Part shown: piece after piece, positions 46,000 through 59,879 of the stretch
How the letters are laid out: every line of letters begins with the position of its first letter
Numbering within the stretch: position 1 is the first letter of the stretch
Origin: Odontesthes bonariensis
Lineage: Eukaryota > Chordata > Actinopteri > Atheriniformes > Atherinopsidae
Length of the DNA stretch: 64,000 bases
Assembly (NCBI RefSeq): GCF_027942865.1
Contig: NC_134508.1
Coordinates: forward strand, 39,553,466-39,617,465
Reading direction: 5' to 3'
Position numbers and translations under genes: made by a program
The notes under the pieces: generated by a model
Seen by the model: the letters and a program-made list of their open reading frames with translations, nothing else
Database searches by the model: none
What the model was told of the DNA's origin: nothing

Positions 46000-48900
46000 C
46001 AGCTCTAAACTCTGAGTATTGCACCATAATAAAATCACATCGGTTTATCTAAGTTTCATGTGAAATTTCACTCACCCCCCAGTTTGAAAATGGCTGCGCT
46101 CATGGAACAAAATTCAAAGGGATCTTCTGAGTGTTGCACCAGAGGAAATGAAATGTTTATTCAGTTAAATCTCAACGGCTCCTCTGCACAGTGAAAATGT
46201 TTGGACTAATAGTTCTCAGCTTGTCAGTACCAGCTCTCGATGTACCGCAGAGAATTCCTTCGTGCTCGAATAAAATCTGATCTGAAGACGTGCACCTGTG
46301 AGGTGATGTGTTTTTTATAAAGTATTACGAAAAATTATATTTTCTTGACCTATTAGAGTTAAAAGTTTACTTTTCATAGTCTTATATCACACCATGACTC
46401 ATGTTTTTAGTAATAAAATGTTCTGTAAATTAGTCTGATAATGAGAAACTTCTCAGGTCAAACCAGCTTGAAATAAATAACCAGTTTTAACTGAGATATA
46501 ATCATGAAAATTCCCTTGAAGATGACTTGCATTAAGACAACAACGGATTAAAACTTTAGTTACATCGTAGATATAAATGTGAAAAATAAAGAAGTCTCAT
46601 TACCTTGGATAGATATTTGACTTTGACCTTAAAAAGCCTCTAATGTGTATAAAGTAGTGGATTTCAGGAGACTCACATTCTGTAGTTGTTTATCATCCAA
46701 ACTTAGTTTGAGATAAATGTAATGTCAGTTTTAACAGATTAAATGGCTTCAATTAGGCTTGTGGCTTTCAAGAAATATGAAAAGAAGAGAAAAACATGGG
46801 AAAATAAGACTGCTTCTGTGTCATGTTCACTCTTGCACTGTTTTTCTTTTCTTAACAAACAGGAAGTCATTTAGCTGCAGTTTAAGCATCAGCCACTAAT
46901 GAGAGTGGAACTTTCCACCCTGAGCCCTCTGGTTGATATTGATACAGTATTTGTTTACAGTTTGCTTTTTACAAGTAGCCTCTGATAAGCAGTTATTGCT
47001 GCACTCCAAAAGTAAATATATATATAAAGCTGTAATTTTTCTATTTTATCTAACTTTTCCCTATGATTTTTGAATATGGTTGTAAAAAAAAAGACTAACT
47101 GGGATCTTTGGGGTCAGGGGCCAAAACCGAACCTGGATATATATATCTGAGAAGTGAAAATACAGCAAAAAAAATCATCTTTAATGATGAAATGAATATC
47201 AAAAGTCTGTAAATGAAAACAGTATGCTGTGGGTCTGACATTTTACTGTCTGCAGTAAAAGTAAACAAGATGTTTCTTGTATGACACCCAATAATGAACA
47301 CGTAGATTTCAGAAGAACAAACTTCTCAAACAACTTTTAAGAAGCAAAACTAGTCGAGACAACATTGATATGCGATACCAGAGTTTACGACATCACGCTG
47401 CGTTTGTGTTGGCTTCCTGGGGATGTTTTCCGCTGCAGCATCTACCAATCACAACATAAACTTGTTGGACGACTTCCACACCACACACGCAAATACTTTA
47501 CCAGAGAATTACCTTGGTATTCTGAGTCACCTGACAGCAGACAGACAACAGGTGACCAGAGTGGAGAACACAAACTAAAGCTCCCGTACCGCTGGATCTG
47601 CTCCTTGTCATCTCAGTTAATCAATTCGGCCCACAAAATATAATTTAACATATTTTGTAAAAAAGTCTTCCCAAATGTTTGGATTCTATTGCTAGATTTT
47701 CAAACAGAATTAAAATCAAATACACTACTGTGAGCTGGGCATTGTAATGTTGGTGGTTTGCGTACAGTATGTTCAAAATACACACAAAAGAATTGCTGCC
47801 TCTTAAATTTGAGCAAAGATGTTGTATAAAAAAATGTAGCTAAAATAGGCAAGTACAGGCACACGAAAAGTCTAAAGCTTTTAGCCAGTCACTCAATACT
47901 CAATACATCACTGGAAATGAGTTTCTGTGCAGTCTGAGGCTTCTGTAGCATGATAGGAGGTAATCATGCAGGAAAAGTTTGACTTTTTGGGATGCAGTTT
48001 GTCTGCTCTCCTGCCTGCGGTGATATTTGCTCTGAAGTTAGTGAGCAAAGTATGTATTAAGACAAAGTCTAACAGGTGAGCAGAGGCTAAGTTAACACAG
48101 GTTTGTCAACTGTGGGGAAGAGCAGATTTCTTCAGGAAGGCACTGTCAAGTCTGAGGTGTGGAATTTGGGGAAAGGACTATGTCACAACGGTGACTCAAC
48201 CTGTTAGAACAAGTCCTCCCTAATCTGCTGAAACACTCAGTGGGGTTACATGGCACTGTAAAAATGATTAAGGGATCAAGGGCTAAATTCCAATAAGACT
48301 GAGTTATTAAGTTCATGTATACTGTACACCGGAATCGGATCGGGTTACTCGCGATTGGATTAAGACCGAACAACGCGATGGAGAATGCGCCGTTGTGCAT
48401 CACGTTTGTGGAATAACCAGCTCACCACAAAACGAAATGTAGAGGGACGTAGCTTTATCTTGCTCTTCGTTCGCCATCTTTCTCGTATGCCTGAGTTTGT
48501 TGTTGTTGGTGGTGAAGAGGTCAACCGGAAGTGGCTCTGTTAGCAATAGTTGAAATGGGTACAGCGCCATCTATTGTATCTGAGTATGACATGCTTTGTG
48601 CCTATGATTCGATTCATTCACCGCCATATATTCAAGGATAATTACCCTTTCTCATATAAGGAGCATAACCCAACTATAGCTATAATCGAATTAATGTCAT
48701 CATGTAGAACCACTGAGTAACCTCAAAAGAAGAAAGAATTTAGAGAGCTAATTCATTTGATAAATTCCTTTTTAAACAGAGACGCAAAGCTAATGCTGTT
48801 AACTTGAACCTTAGATAAAATGTAGAGTAAAAATGCTAATTATAGGTGTTCCTCCTGAACTAATAAATCAATGACCGTGCGTAAATTGTGGCCGTATTAA

Positions 48901-49640
48901 CATAAAAGTGGTTGTTTTCTTCACAAATTAGGATCAACAAAACTCTGCAAATTAGATTTCATAATTCACCCCCAAAAATGAACAAAAAATACACAAAGTA
49001 CAACTAACATTCAACAAAATGATGCAAAAATAGATAACAGGACAACGATCCCAAACACACAGCATCATCAGAATAGCTGAATGTGTTGCAACGATCCCGT
49101 CAAAGCTAAGATCTTACGAGAGCTGTGTAAACAAATGCTGCAAACATCAATGAAGTGACATAAAGAAGAGTGGGTCAGAATTCCCCCATAGCAATGTGAG
49201 AGACTGATAACATCATACAGAAAACTATTACTTAAAGTTATTTCCTGCTAAAGGTGGTTCTATAAGCTGGTGAATCATGGGGTGGACGTCAAGATTAAGA
49301 GGAAAAATGACACAGTGTAATAAGTCATGTACCTTTGTTCATCTGGGGTTGTATTTACCTCATTTTAATACCTTGTTATCTACGATGTCCTGATGCTTAC
49401 ACTAAAAGAGACAAACAAATGAGCCCCTGGCTGCAGCGTTTACTCTGTAATCTCTTACAGATGCCTCAGGGGAACTGATTTGAGAAGCTGTGAGCTTTGA
49501 TTTGATCTGTTAACAAATAATTGCTGCCTACTTACACACTCACACAATGAAACCACATGATTGTGCACGTTCAGAGACAGACTTTGAAGTATGCAAAAAA
49601 TATCTATATATATATATTCTTTCTCTGTATCTGTTTTTTC
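46000..49640. other. Long first intron of dnase1l4 (inferred)
   Basis: No exon is supported. A GC-richer stretch around 48330-48560 (GGATCGGGTTACTCGCGATT, then CAACCGGAAGTGG) looks like an unclassified repeat or an old promoter. Confidence 0.3.
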
Positions 49641-49654
49641 CTCCTGTAGCCGCC

Positions 49655-52600
49655 ATGAAAATTGCAGCGTTTAACATCCAGAAGTTTGGGAGAAGCAAAG
49701 TGTCAGACCCAGATGTCCTTAATATTCTGGTTAAGGTAACAGCTTCTGATCTCACCACACTAAGCACCTTTTACATGAAAACATGAAAATGGACTTTTAA
49801 AACACATGTAAACATGTTAGATTGACTAAATAAAATCACTAAAAGCCAGTTGAACACACCCAGAAACTGCAGCTGGGGAACGAATCCCTCCTCCATATAT
49901 ACGCTCAAGTAGACTCAGATGGGCCTAGGCACTCTGTAAATGCTTCAAAGTTCCATATTTTTCCATTTTTTGTCACTTGTTCTCATTAAAACCTTTTTTA
50001 CATTAAGACGACTGCTTTGGCTTGTTGTCAGGCAGAGGATTAAAAAAAACAAAAACTTTTTGTTCCTCTGTAAATAAAAAGCCCCAAACATTGCAACAGA
50101 ATAGTGATCACATACCTTTGAAAGATAAAACTCTAACAGCGATGGCAGTAAATGGGAACATGGTCTTGGAAAATTCTTGTACTGACTCTTTTCATTGCTT
50201 CTTAATCTGCTTGTTTTATGGATTAATCAACTAGTCCATTTCTGATAATGCAGATTAATTCACCAATTATTGAAATAATAAAATATGTGTTAACATTGAG
50301 AATCCAGATCTGAGACTTGGTTTTTATTTTTGGTAAACTGAGGTTATTTTCCTCCTGTCTCACAGATTGTGTCTCGATATGACATCATTGTGATCCTGGA
50401 GGTGGTGGATGTCAGCGGAGAATCTGTGAAAACCTTCATTGACGCACTCAACAAGTCAGTGTCACTGTCATCATCATCGTCATCACTATTATGTCATGAT
50501 CAGCTCAAAACGACGGCATAAAATCAGTTAAGCAGTAGTGCTTGCATACATGAATGTGAACGTAAGAGATGAGCTGTTGTGTGGCAACAAGAAACCAAGA
50601 TTAGATTAAAGTGTGTATAGTAAATGGGAGTAAAAAGGAGTCCTTTATACTGGAACACCAGGCCCAACAATCTAACCATGCCTATTGGGCAACTGCAACA
50701 CCAAAACACAAAGACAAAGAGCCAGCCCAGAAACTAAAGGAGGTGGGGTTGTTATCATCACATAATCATCACATAATTAGTAGCTTTGGGAAAGGTACTG
50801 TGAGCTAAAAACAAATTTCATAATGTTTTACGTCAGTTTTACGTCTTAACTTGTTCAAACTGTGGAAAACATTTAACATCCGACTCATGAGAAAGTCTAG
50901 CTTGGAAACATTCACGTTTAATATTTTGACACAAAGATGGAGCTAAATAATATTAAAAAGAATTGCTTGACTGAAATAGCCAATATTTAATGACCGATAT
51001 TTATCCGTTGAGTCCGAAAGGGATGATTCTTTATTATTAATTATGATTCTGTCACGTCTGTCCGTTCAGCTCCAACAGTATACATCACTACACATTGAAA
51101 ATCAGCACTCGTCTGGGCCGAACACGCTACAAGGAGCAGTTCATGTTCCTGTACAGGTGAGAGGTCATTAGCAGAAGTGGGAAGTTTTCCGACTTTCCGA
51201 CTGTTCATCAGGACAGGATGTCAGTCAGTCTGGCTCACAAATACTGATAAATTATTTTATTTAAAGAAGAATGTTGGATATGACAGGGAATCTTTGCCGC
51301 TCGCTAACCAGGAATGGAAAATTGACTACATTTAAGCCACAGTCACTTTCATTTATAACACATCTTGCCCAAAGACTCTTCCATATGTGGACTGCAGAGG
51401 CCAGGGATCAAAACCCTCTGAGCCAGAAGTGATGAATGTCTCACCACTGCTGTCGAAAATATCCATTTCTACAATACCCAATACTATTTGCTATTATCGA
51501 TCGCTGTTTTTAACCTACAACACTTTGGTTAGTAGCAATTGTTTTAAATTGATTTTGACATTAAAATGTGGCAAACTATCTCTTGCTGCAATTTACAAGC
51601 TCTCACAGGTTCAGAGAGCAACAAGGAAGTGGTGATATCTGTGATTTTAGGGCAAAATCCTGAATGAACATAATACAGCTGAGTAAAATAAAATCAAGTG
51701 ACAATATCTAAACTTAGTATATGGATCTATATGCATCCATATGATATGTATGTATCCATATACCTCTACAATTTGTTACCTGTTGTCAGAGAGTTATCAT
51801 TTAGACACAAAAGATTCCGGATTAGATTATTTTAAAACCACAGCACACTTAAATAAAACATATGAACATAGACCTTCAGTCTGAAATTTGCAGAATCAAA
51901 ATTTGTCAACTTGATTTATAAGTGTGTGTCTGTGTGTGCATGTGCAGAGATGACCTGGTTGACTTGGTGGGCTCCCATCAGTTCGATGATGAGTTGACTG
52001 AGGGAGGGGATGTTTTCGCAAGAGATCCCTACATCCTGCGGTTCAGATGCCTGAATACAGGTGAGAGGAGATCTGTCGGCTATGTAAAATAAAACTTGTT
52101 TCCACAGAGGGGCGAAAGAGAAAAATGCAAAAGAAAAACAACTTACTAAGAGTAAATTTCCAGCAGGAAACCCCTACAGTGGGTTTAGAGTAAGGCACTA
52201 TGCAGTTATGATTAAGATTAGGGTACAGAACTTCCAGGAAATTAATTTAGGTAAATGTAATGTCTGAAAGGATGTATGCATTAATAAAAATCAAATCAAG
52301 TTTATTTGTAGCACATTTTATGTACAAAACAATTCAAAGTGCTTTACATAAAATAAAAGCATTGCAGCGAGTAGTGGAAGAAGCATTAAAAATACATAGA
52401 GAACATAGAACATAAAGAGAAACAAAGAAAATAATTAAAATGAATTGAAATTATTCAAAACAAGCAACAGTCTAGATAAGTTAAAAGATACCGTGCAAAT
52501 GCTTTTAACCTGGATTTGAAAAAGTCTACATTTGGTGAAAGTTTAATCTCCACTGGCAGTTTGTTCCACTTGTTTGCAGCATGACAGCTAAATGCTGCTT

Positions 52601-55600
52601 CTCCGTGTTTAGTCTGGACTCTGGACTGGACCAGCTGACCTGAGTCCTTGGATCTAAGAGCTCTGCTGGGTTTATATTCTCTGAACATATCACAGATGTA
52701 TTTTGGGCCTAAACCGTTCTGGGATTTGTAAACCATCAGCAGCCTTTTAAAATCTATTCTGTGACTGACTGGAAGCCAGAGTAAAGATTTTAAAACTGGT
52801 GTGATGTGTTCAGATCTCTTAGTCCGGGTTAAAACTCTAGCAGCAGTGTTCTGGATGAGCTGCAGATGTTTAACGCTCTTTTTGGGAAGTCCAGTTAAAA
52901 GAGCATTACAGTAAATGAGTCTACTGGAGATGAATGCATGGATGAGTTTCTCCTGGTCTTTTTGGGAGTAGAAACCTCTAATTCTGTTGATGTTAGTGAG
53001 GTGGTAAAAAGCTGCCTTGGTGACAGCTTTGATGTGGCTGCTGAAAGTCAGATCTGAGTCTATCAACACTCCGAGGTTATGAACTTGGTCAGTGATTGTA
53101 AGGGCCCGAGTCTCAAGATATTTACCAATGCTGACCCTATTCTCTATAAACAAAATTATCTCAGTTTTGTCTTCATTTAATTGTAAATTAAATGTCTGTC
53201 TGTTTGTGCCCCCACCTTAGTGCTGAAGGATCTAGTGATGATCCCAGTTCACACCAAACCTGAGGACTCAGAGAAGGAGCTGGACGAACTCTACGATGTC
53301 TTCCTGCACATCAAGAAGAGGTGGAGCACCGATGTAAGGACACCACCTCACCAGTGGCACTGACAGTGCTAAAAATAAAATAAAAGATCCCAGGATCTCA
53401 GCAGGACCAAACAATGACAAAGTCCATCAGAGAGCTCCTCATTGTGTCATTGTGCTGGAATTGCATCCATCCATCCATCTTCTATACCCGCTTAATCCAA
53501 CTATAGGGTCATGGGGGGGGCTGGAGCCTATGCCAGCCTTCATTGGGCGAAAGGCAGGGTACACCCTGGGAAGGTCGCCAGTCCATCACAGGGGCACACA
53601 GAGACAAATGACCACACACACGCTCACACTCACTCAATTTAGAGACACCAATTAACCTAACATGCATGCTTTTGGATGGTGGGAGGAAGCCGGAGTACCC
53701 GGAGAGAACCCACACATACACGCGGAGAACAGGGTTGCATCTAGAAACTTTTTATTTATTATTATTATAAGTAGCTGTTCATACTAACTGAATGTAGCAC
53801 AAATTACTTTACGGGGTGTAAATGCAAAAAATGATGAAAAAAATTACAATGGAAACAATAAATAGTTGAAAAAAAACAACAATATACCTCTCCACTCTTA
53901 ACACAATCCAATATCCCACTCCATCTTCACCCCACCTCCAATCCCGAAGCACTGAAATAACTGTTTTCTTAAAGCGGCAGTAGGCAACTTTTTTTTAGTC
54001 GTATTAGCTTGAACTGTCATGGGATTCTGGAAGTAGAATATTAAATAGGCTGTTTAGGAAAAATAACGAAATCTGTAGCTCCCTCTGAAGCCTGTAATCA
54101 TGCTTACAAAAACCGAGCGCTCCAGGCTGTTTTTAACCAATCAAGTTACGGTGGAGGAATCCTACCTGTCAATCACAGCTTGTGCACACGCTGCTGAGCG
54201 TGAGTCTGCCCCAGCTTGTGTGCGCTCACACTGGTGTGAACTCACGTGCACATCTCGTCCACAGAGGGGGAGGGGTTTGGGGGGCGATTCGGAGCTTGTT
54301 AGAGGTTGGGGGAGGGACCTAAAAGTTGTGTCAGTTCGAATTTTCCGACTTTAGACTCGCAATTTTGAAAACTTGCCGACTGCAGCTTTAATTTTAAAAA
54401 GAAACATACATCAATCTGTCCATTTTCAATGGCCGCTTAATCCAATACAGGGTTGCAGGCGGGGTGGGCCTCTGGGCCTCTGTGCCTCTGTCTGGCTCCT
54501 CCAGTGTAACAACACAGAATGAGAATACAGAAGCAGATGTGTAAAACAGTCATTACAGCTGAAAATAATGGATAAATACTTGGAATAACATTGAATTTTC
54601 TGTACCGTCCATAAGTTGTGGATAATCATATAGAATAATGTTTTAAAATCTAAAAATAAAAGATAAACAGAATTAGATGTAACTGGACATGCAAGTGGAC
54701 ACATGTTGGAGTTATTTGAACTTTATCCCCCAGAAGTGGTGGCACCACTGTTCCAACAGCTGTCCCATTGAAACTATATCAAATTGTAACAATTACAAAA
54801 ATGTTTAACCATCTTTCACGAGTAGTTTCTCCTCATATGAAGCAGGTCAGCAAGTAAACAAATAAAAAGTGTTTGCTGTGTTATGCAGAGTTAGATGGGA
54901 AGATCACAACCTGTTGATGCATGTTGGCTCTCTGTGAGTGTTACTGACCTGCCCCTCTGTGCGGCAGAACGTGATGATCCTGGGCGACTTCAATGCAGAT
55001 GGCTCGTACGTTTCCCAGAGAGACATGAAGAACATCCGTATCCGCAGCGACAAGAACTTCCACTGGCTGATTGGAGATGACGTGGACACCACAGCGAGCA
55101 TGGGAAATAACCACACGTACGACAGGTAACACATACAGATGGAAAGCAGAGAGCGCCATTTAAATAGAAAGGGTTGAAAAAGAATCTCCCATGACCAGTT
55201 GGCACATTAGTGTGCTCAAAGATTCAGTCTGACACTTTCCTGCTGTTGGTGAGGCTGCAGTTTGAGTTCATTTTTTGTCCATATTCGTTTACATACTTGA
55301 GGTTTTTATCATGTTAACAGTGGCTGCTGAAATGGGAGTTTACCCTCAAGCATGAGAGAGCAATGTATTTAATGGCAATGTGTAAAATGTGTTGAAAACA
55401 TGTGGTGTCTGTCGATTCAGGATTGTGATCTACGGAGATGACATGCTGCACGCCGTCGTTCCAGACTCTGCCAAACCCTTCAACTTCCAGTCGGAATACG
55501 GACTCACTGATGAGCAGGTCTGTGGTCCTTTAAAATTATTATTCAATGTTGTTTTAATGTAGCAACATCACATCTTTCGTCCCAAGATCAGCTGTTTAAC

Positions 55601-55777
55601 TGTCTGTGTAATTGTGTCTGGTTTGTTCAGCATTCATTGAGACTTATGGAAGAGCTCACAAAGCATTCATAAATCAATAAATAGGTTTTTATGTCATCAT
55701 TTCAGACACTGAACGTGAGCGACCATTATCCCGTGGAGGTGGAGCTGAAGTCATTGACTGAGACATCAGATGAATAG
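49655..55777 (+). CDS. dnase1l4: DNase I-like endonuclease (deoxyribonuclease 1-like 4 type), 8 coding exons
   Basis: Exons are 49655-49735, 50366-50454, 51070-51156, 51948-52060, 53221-53333, 54968-55125, 55421-55517 and 55706-55777; phases fit and the product is 269 residues. The start MKIAAFNIQKFG is the first strand of the DNase I fold, so there is no signal peptide and the enzyme should act inside the cell. Catalytic and metal-binding positions are kept: N7, E39 (VILEVVD), H134 (IPVHTKP), D168 (GDFNAD), D213 (YDRIVI) and H253 (SDHYPVEV). In secreted DNase I, C173 and C209 form the key disulfide; here position 173 is glycine and the other site is also not cysteine, and the C101-C104 pair is absent as well. 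This fits a cytosolic or nuclear enzyme. The acceptor at 49649 and the promoter near 45 kb imply a leader exon. An AATAAA at 55803-55808 follows the stop closely. Introns hold an L2-like LINE, a SINE and a TTAA MITE. Confidence 0.88.
52290..53165 (-). mobile_element. L2-like LINE, 5'-truncated, in dnase1l4 intron 4
   Basis: A 232-residue minus-strand frame (53153-52455) covers the C-terminal reverse-transcriptase part of an L2/CR1-group LINE: VHNLGVLIDSDLTFSSHI, EKLIHAFISSRLIYCNALLT, LQLIQNTAARVLTRT and the WLPVSHRIDFKRLL segment. The 3' untranslated tail runs to about 52290 and ends in the usual AAAGTGCTTTACAT-type sequence (reverse complement on +). The 5' part is missing, as is normal for LINE copies. 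The open frame is intact over this part, so the copy is fairly young. Confidence 0.85.
53463..53745 (-). repeat. tRNA-derived SINE, first family, minus strand
   Basis: The (CCAT)n on + at 53464 is the reverse complement of the (GGAT)n tail. The body with ACCAATTAACCTAACATGCA and GAGTACCCGGAGAGAACCC matches the 17.6 kb copy. The tRNA-like head is missing or truncated near 53740. It lies in dnase1l4 intron 5. Confidence 0.75.
53969..54391. mobile_element. TTAA-flanked MITE (copy 2)
   Basis: The element at 53973-54387 lies between TTAA direct repeats (53969-53972 and 54388-54391). Its ends AGCGGCAGTAGGCAAC and GCCGACTGCAGCT match the 26.3 kb copy. The internal CCAATCAAGTTACG and CCTGTCAATCAC segments are also shared. 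It lies in dnase1l4 intron 5. Confidence 0.8.
54410..54510 (-). repeat. SINE tail scrap
   Basis: CCATTTTCAATGGCCGCTTA followed by ATCCAATACAGGGTTG resembles the 3' end of the first SINE family in reverse complement. It is very short. Confidence 0.4.
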
Positions 55778-55802
55778 TACGGTGAGCTGTACTTATGCTC
55801 AT

Positions 55803-55808
55803 AATAAA
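55803..55808 (+). promoter_or_regulatory. dnase1l4: Poly(A) signal after dnase1l4
   Basis: AATAAA begins 26 bases past the TAG stop and 21 bases past a possible donor (G|GTGAGC at 55781/55782). Use of this signal would end the transcript inside the intron that leads to the 56.8 kb exon. Confidence 0.55.
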
Positions 55809-56809
55809 CAAGTTTTTAAATTAATGATAATTACATTTGTTGGGTTGTTTATAGAATGTAGTAAAAACAATGCAGCTTACAAGAAGGATAATGTAATTTC
55901 CACTAAGTGAAATTAAAACCCTGTAAAGATTAAAGGAATATTCCCAACACTCGCCCACGAAGGAAATGATACCCAACATACTACGAGAAAGCTACAGTTG
56001 GACCTAATGGTGTGAAAATGTGCCAAGAAACAAGCTAAAATTACACATTAACTCCTTTGTTTCGACACACAGTGCAGCAAGGTTTTTAGTGAGCAGTCAA
56101 ACACATCTGGATGAGCAAAGTTGACCTATGGTAACCTCTGAGCTGCTGAACCCCCACAGCCAGCCGGTAGCAGAAACAGGAATGTATTCTTATTTTGTTA
56201 TTGACAGATGATTAAGCCTTAAATCTCCATCCGTTATTCAATGAGAGAAAGATGTGGATACATATGTCTTCAAAATGAAGGAGAAAAAATGTACAAACAC
56301 AACCTTGCTTCCCCTGCTTCTTCTCCCATTTTCTTGTCTATTTAGCTGTCACATTTTTCTGCCTGATTTCAAAAATCCTTCCAGATAGCTGACATATTGT
56401 CTGGACATCTCAAGGCTCAATTTGGCATTCATAAAAGCCATATTCAACAACTAATAACCAACATTATTGTTGCTAAGATATATTACTTCCTAATTACTCG
56501 ACAATGCTTAAATTTTTAGGTCCTTATGCAATGGAATACGCCTCTGCACCACGCCAGTTTGGTTTCATTAAACAAATTTAGAGCATGTTGTGTGGTGAAT
56601 TACTACTTGCCTGAGAACATAAACTTCCAGGTTCTCTGCTGGTTGCCTCCTTTATTGCATTTTTAAAAACATTTCTTGCTGGAAGACATGGTTTTAGGAG
56701 GAACTTGCTGTGTGATTATCCTTTAAAAAATTAAACTTTCCTGCTCTGCACTGATGTAGCTACAGGGCTCAGTGGATTGAGTTTTTTTTGTTTTTTTTCC
56801 CCACTGCAG

Positions 56810-56964
56810 GTCTGAAAGATTGTGCGGGGGGGCTTGTTCTATCGGGTGAGAATCTGCTCGAGCTGAAGAGAGGAAACCTGCTGCTGGAGAGGGAGAAGCT
56901 CAACCTAGAAATTGAGTTCCTCCGAATAAAGATGGCAAAGGAGAAATATCGAAATGCAGTGTAA
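56810..56964 (+). other. Orphan coiled-coil exon candidate downstream of dnase1l4
   Basis: A strong acceptor (T-rich tract, then CCCCACTGCAG ending 56809) is followed by a 50-codon frame to TAA at 56962-56964. It encodes GLKDCAGGLVLSGENLLELK and then a heptad-like, charged segment (LLLEREKLNLEIEFLRIKMA). Such Leu/Glu/Lys-rich ends are common at the C-terminus of Myb/SANT-like proteins of transposon origin. It enters in phase 1. The donor after the dnase1l4 stop (55781) is also phase 1. No other gene with a matching donor is visible. It could be an alternative last exon, part of an unrecognised gene, or a remnant. Confidence 0.4.
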
Positions 56965-57059
56965 TTCAGAGGCCACATCTGTTTAAAACACTTAACAGAA
57001 ACACGCCTTGACTCATCACCCACAGAATCACTATGAGTGTTTAAGCTGACTTTTATGAT

Positions 57060-58090
57060 TTATTACCGTTTACAGCTTATAGACTTTACCACGGCAGCTG
57101 TTCTGGGTTCACTCTACTGTACCCAAGGGTATTATATTGTGTTAAAAAGTAGGAGGATATAATCTCTTAGATTAAATTAGTCTTTTTTGAAATTAACAGA
57201 CTCCAACATGTATGACTTGTAAGGACTTATTAGTTGTAATGCTCGACTTGTATGGCGCTGTAATGAGTCTTCTCATATTGTTTTTCTTTGCTCCACACTT
57301 TTGGTTTGAGTACCAGTGTACGTCAGCCCAGCCCAGTATTGTCATACTGGGCTGGGCTGACGTACACTGGTACGAACCACGTTTCATGACTCGTGCCATT
57401 AACAACCTTTAATTTCTTCTAAGTAACGTTCGCTATGGTGACTGAATGGACGAGTGCAGTTTATGTATATGTTTTAGAATTTGTATCACCATATTTGAAT
57501 GTGTTCAAGTTTTGCTATTTCGTATAACTACCAGAACCTGTATTCTGTGGGATTGTGATTTCATAGGTACATTAAGGCCATATCATCCAACCCTCAGGTT
57601 AAATATTATTTAATCACATCTAACTATTCAAACCATGTCGTGATTTGTTTTGATGTTATTTAATGTATAAAAATCAACCATCTTTGTTTGTCACAACGAT
57701 CTTGCAGGTTGTAGCCTTGAGGTTACTAAATGTTTTTACTAATAAAATTTACATTACAGTAGTTTTTCTTTTAATATCCATGGATGCATCCATTTAAATC
57801 ATTCTCAATGCGCTGTTTTTCTTACTCGCTTGGTACAACTATTCAAACAGCCGAGGTGACAAAATCCAAGACCAACCTTTTACTAACAAGGTGTACATAA
57901 TAAAGTGGTCAGTTGGTTATATTATAAAGGTCATCAGAGCTCTGAGTATTGGTTAAATGAGGTCTAAAAACAGATTATATACAGGAAAATTTCTTAAATA
58001 GCTACTTTAAACTCAACCATAGAAAGATAGCTTTCATGACAGCTTCTAGCCTGATTTAGCTAAGAAATAAGACACACAGTAATTACAAAA
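57060..58090. other. Spacer between dnase1l4 and tma7
   Basis: No gene is seen. It contains the perfect hairpin at 57310-57373, listed separately. Confidence 0.4.
57310..57373. repeat. Perfect 29 bp inverted repeat with 6-base loop
   Basis: The left arm 57310-57338 and right arm 57345-57373 are exact reverse complements; the loop is TTGTCA. The outer stem begins GTACCAGTGTACGTCAGCCC. Transcribed from either strand it would fold into a 64-base hairpin, in the size range of a short microRNA precursor. A perfect stem is also typical of a young palindrome or tiny MITE. Confidence 0.9.
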
Positions 58091-58094
58091 AAGC

Positions 58095-58100
58095 TTTATT
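58095..58100 (-). promoter_or_regulatory. tma7: Poly(A) signal of tma7
   Basis: AATAAA on the minus strand, about 450 bases past the tma7 stop codon. Confidence 0.5.
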
Positions 58101-58546
58101 GGTAGTCTCCCTCTATACAACAACAAAAATCAGAAGAAAAAGAACTTGGGTTGGTTTCGTGTTTCTGGTGCAAGCTTCACATGGACACAAAACAACATAC
58201 AGTGAGTATCAGAGGGTTTTAGTTTTTACGATTTCCAGTTCCAAAGCTGCAAACTTTCATTTATTTACTGGATTAGAAGATTTAGGCCAAGACACGTGAC
58301 TGACTGAATGAAATAACAAAGTGTGCAAACTCTAATTAAATTCCATTAGGGAGCTTTGATGGGCCTGATTGGTGACATGTTTACTCATTATTTAATTTCT
58401 CGTACTGTTTCATTGCTGGATGACTTCAGCACCAGGGCTGATTTAGAGTCTGACAGGGTTCATTTTTAAACAGAGCAAAAATAAATGAAGTCCTTAAGCA
58501 TAAAGGAACTGAGGCCAGGAGTAACAAATGTTCTCACACGCAGATT

Positions 58547-59872
<1,326 letters not shown>

Positions 59873-59879
59873 GTTTAAA

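Noticed and set aside
53463-53745. Protein-like frames with conserved short segments (for example RSPVHHRGTQRQ), also seen at 17.6 and 30.8 kb
   Set aside because: The similarity is at DNA level between SINE copies; the frames are by-products of repeat sequence.
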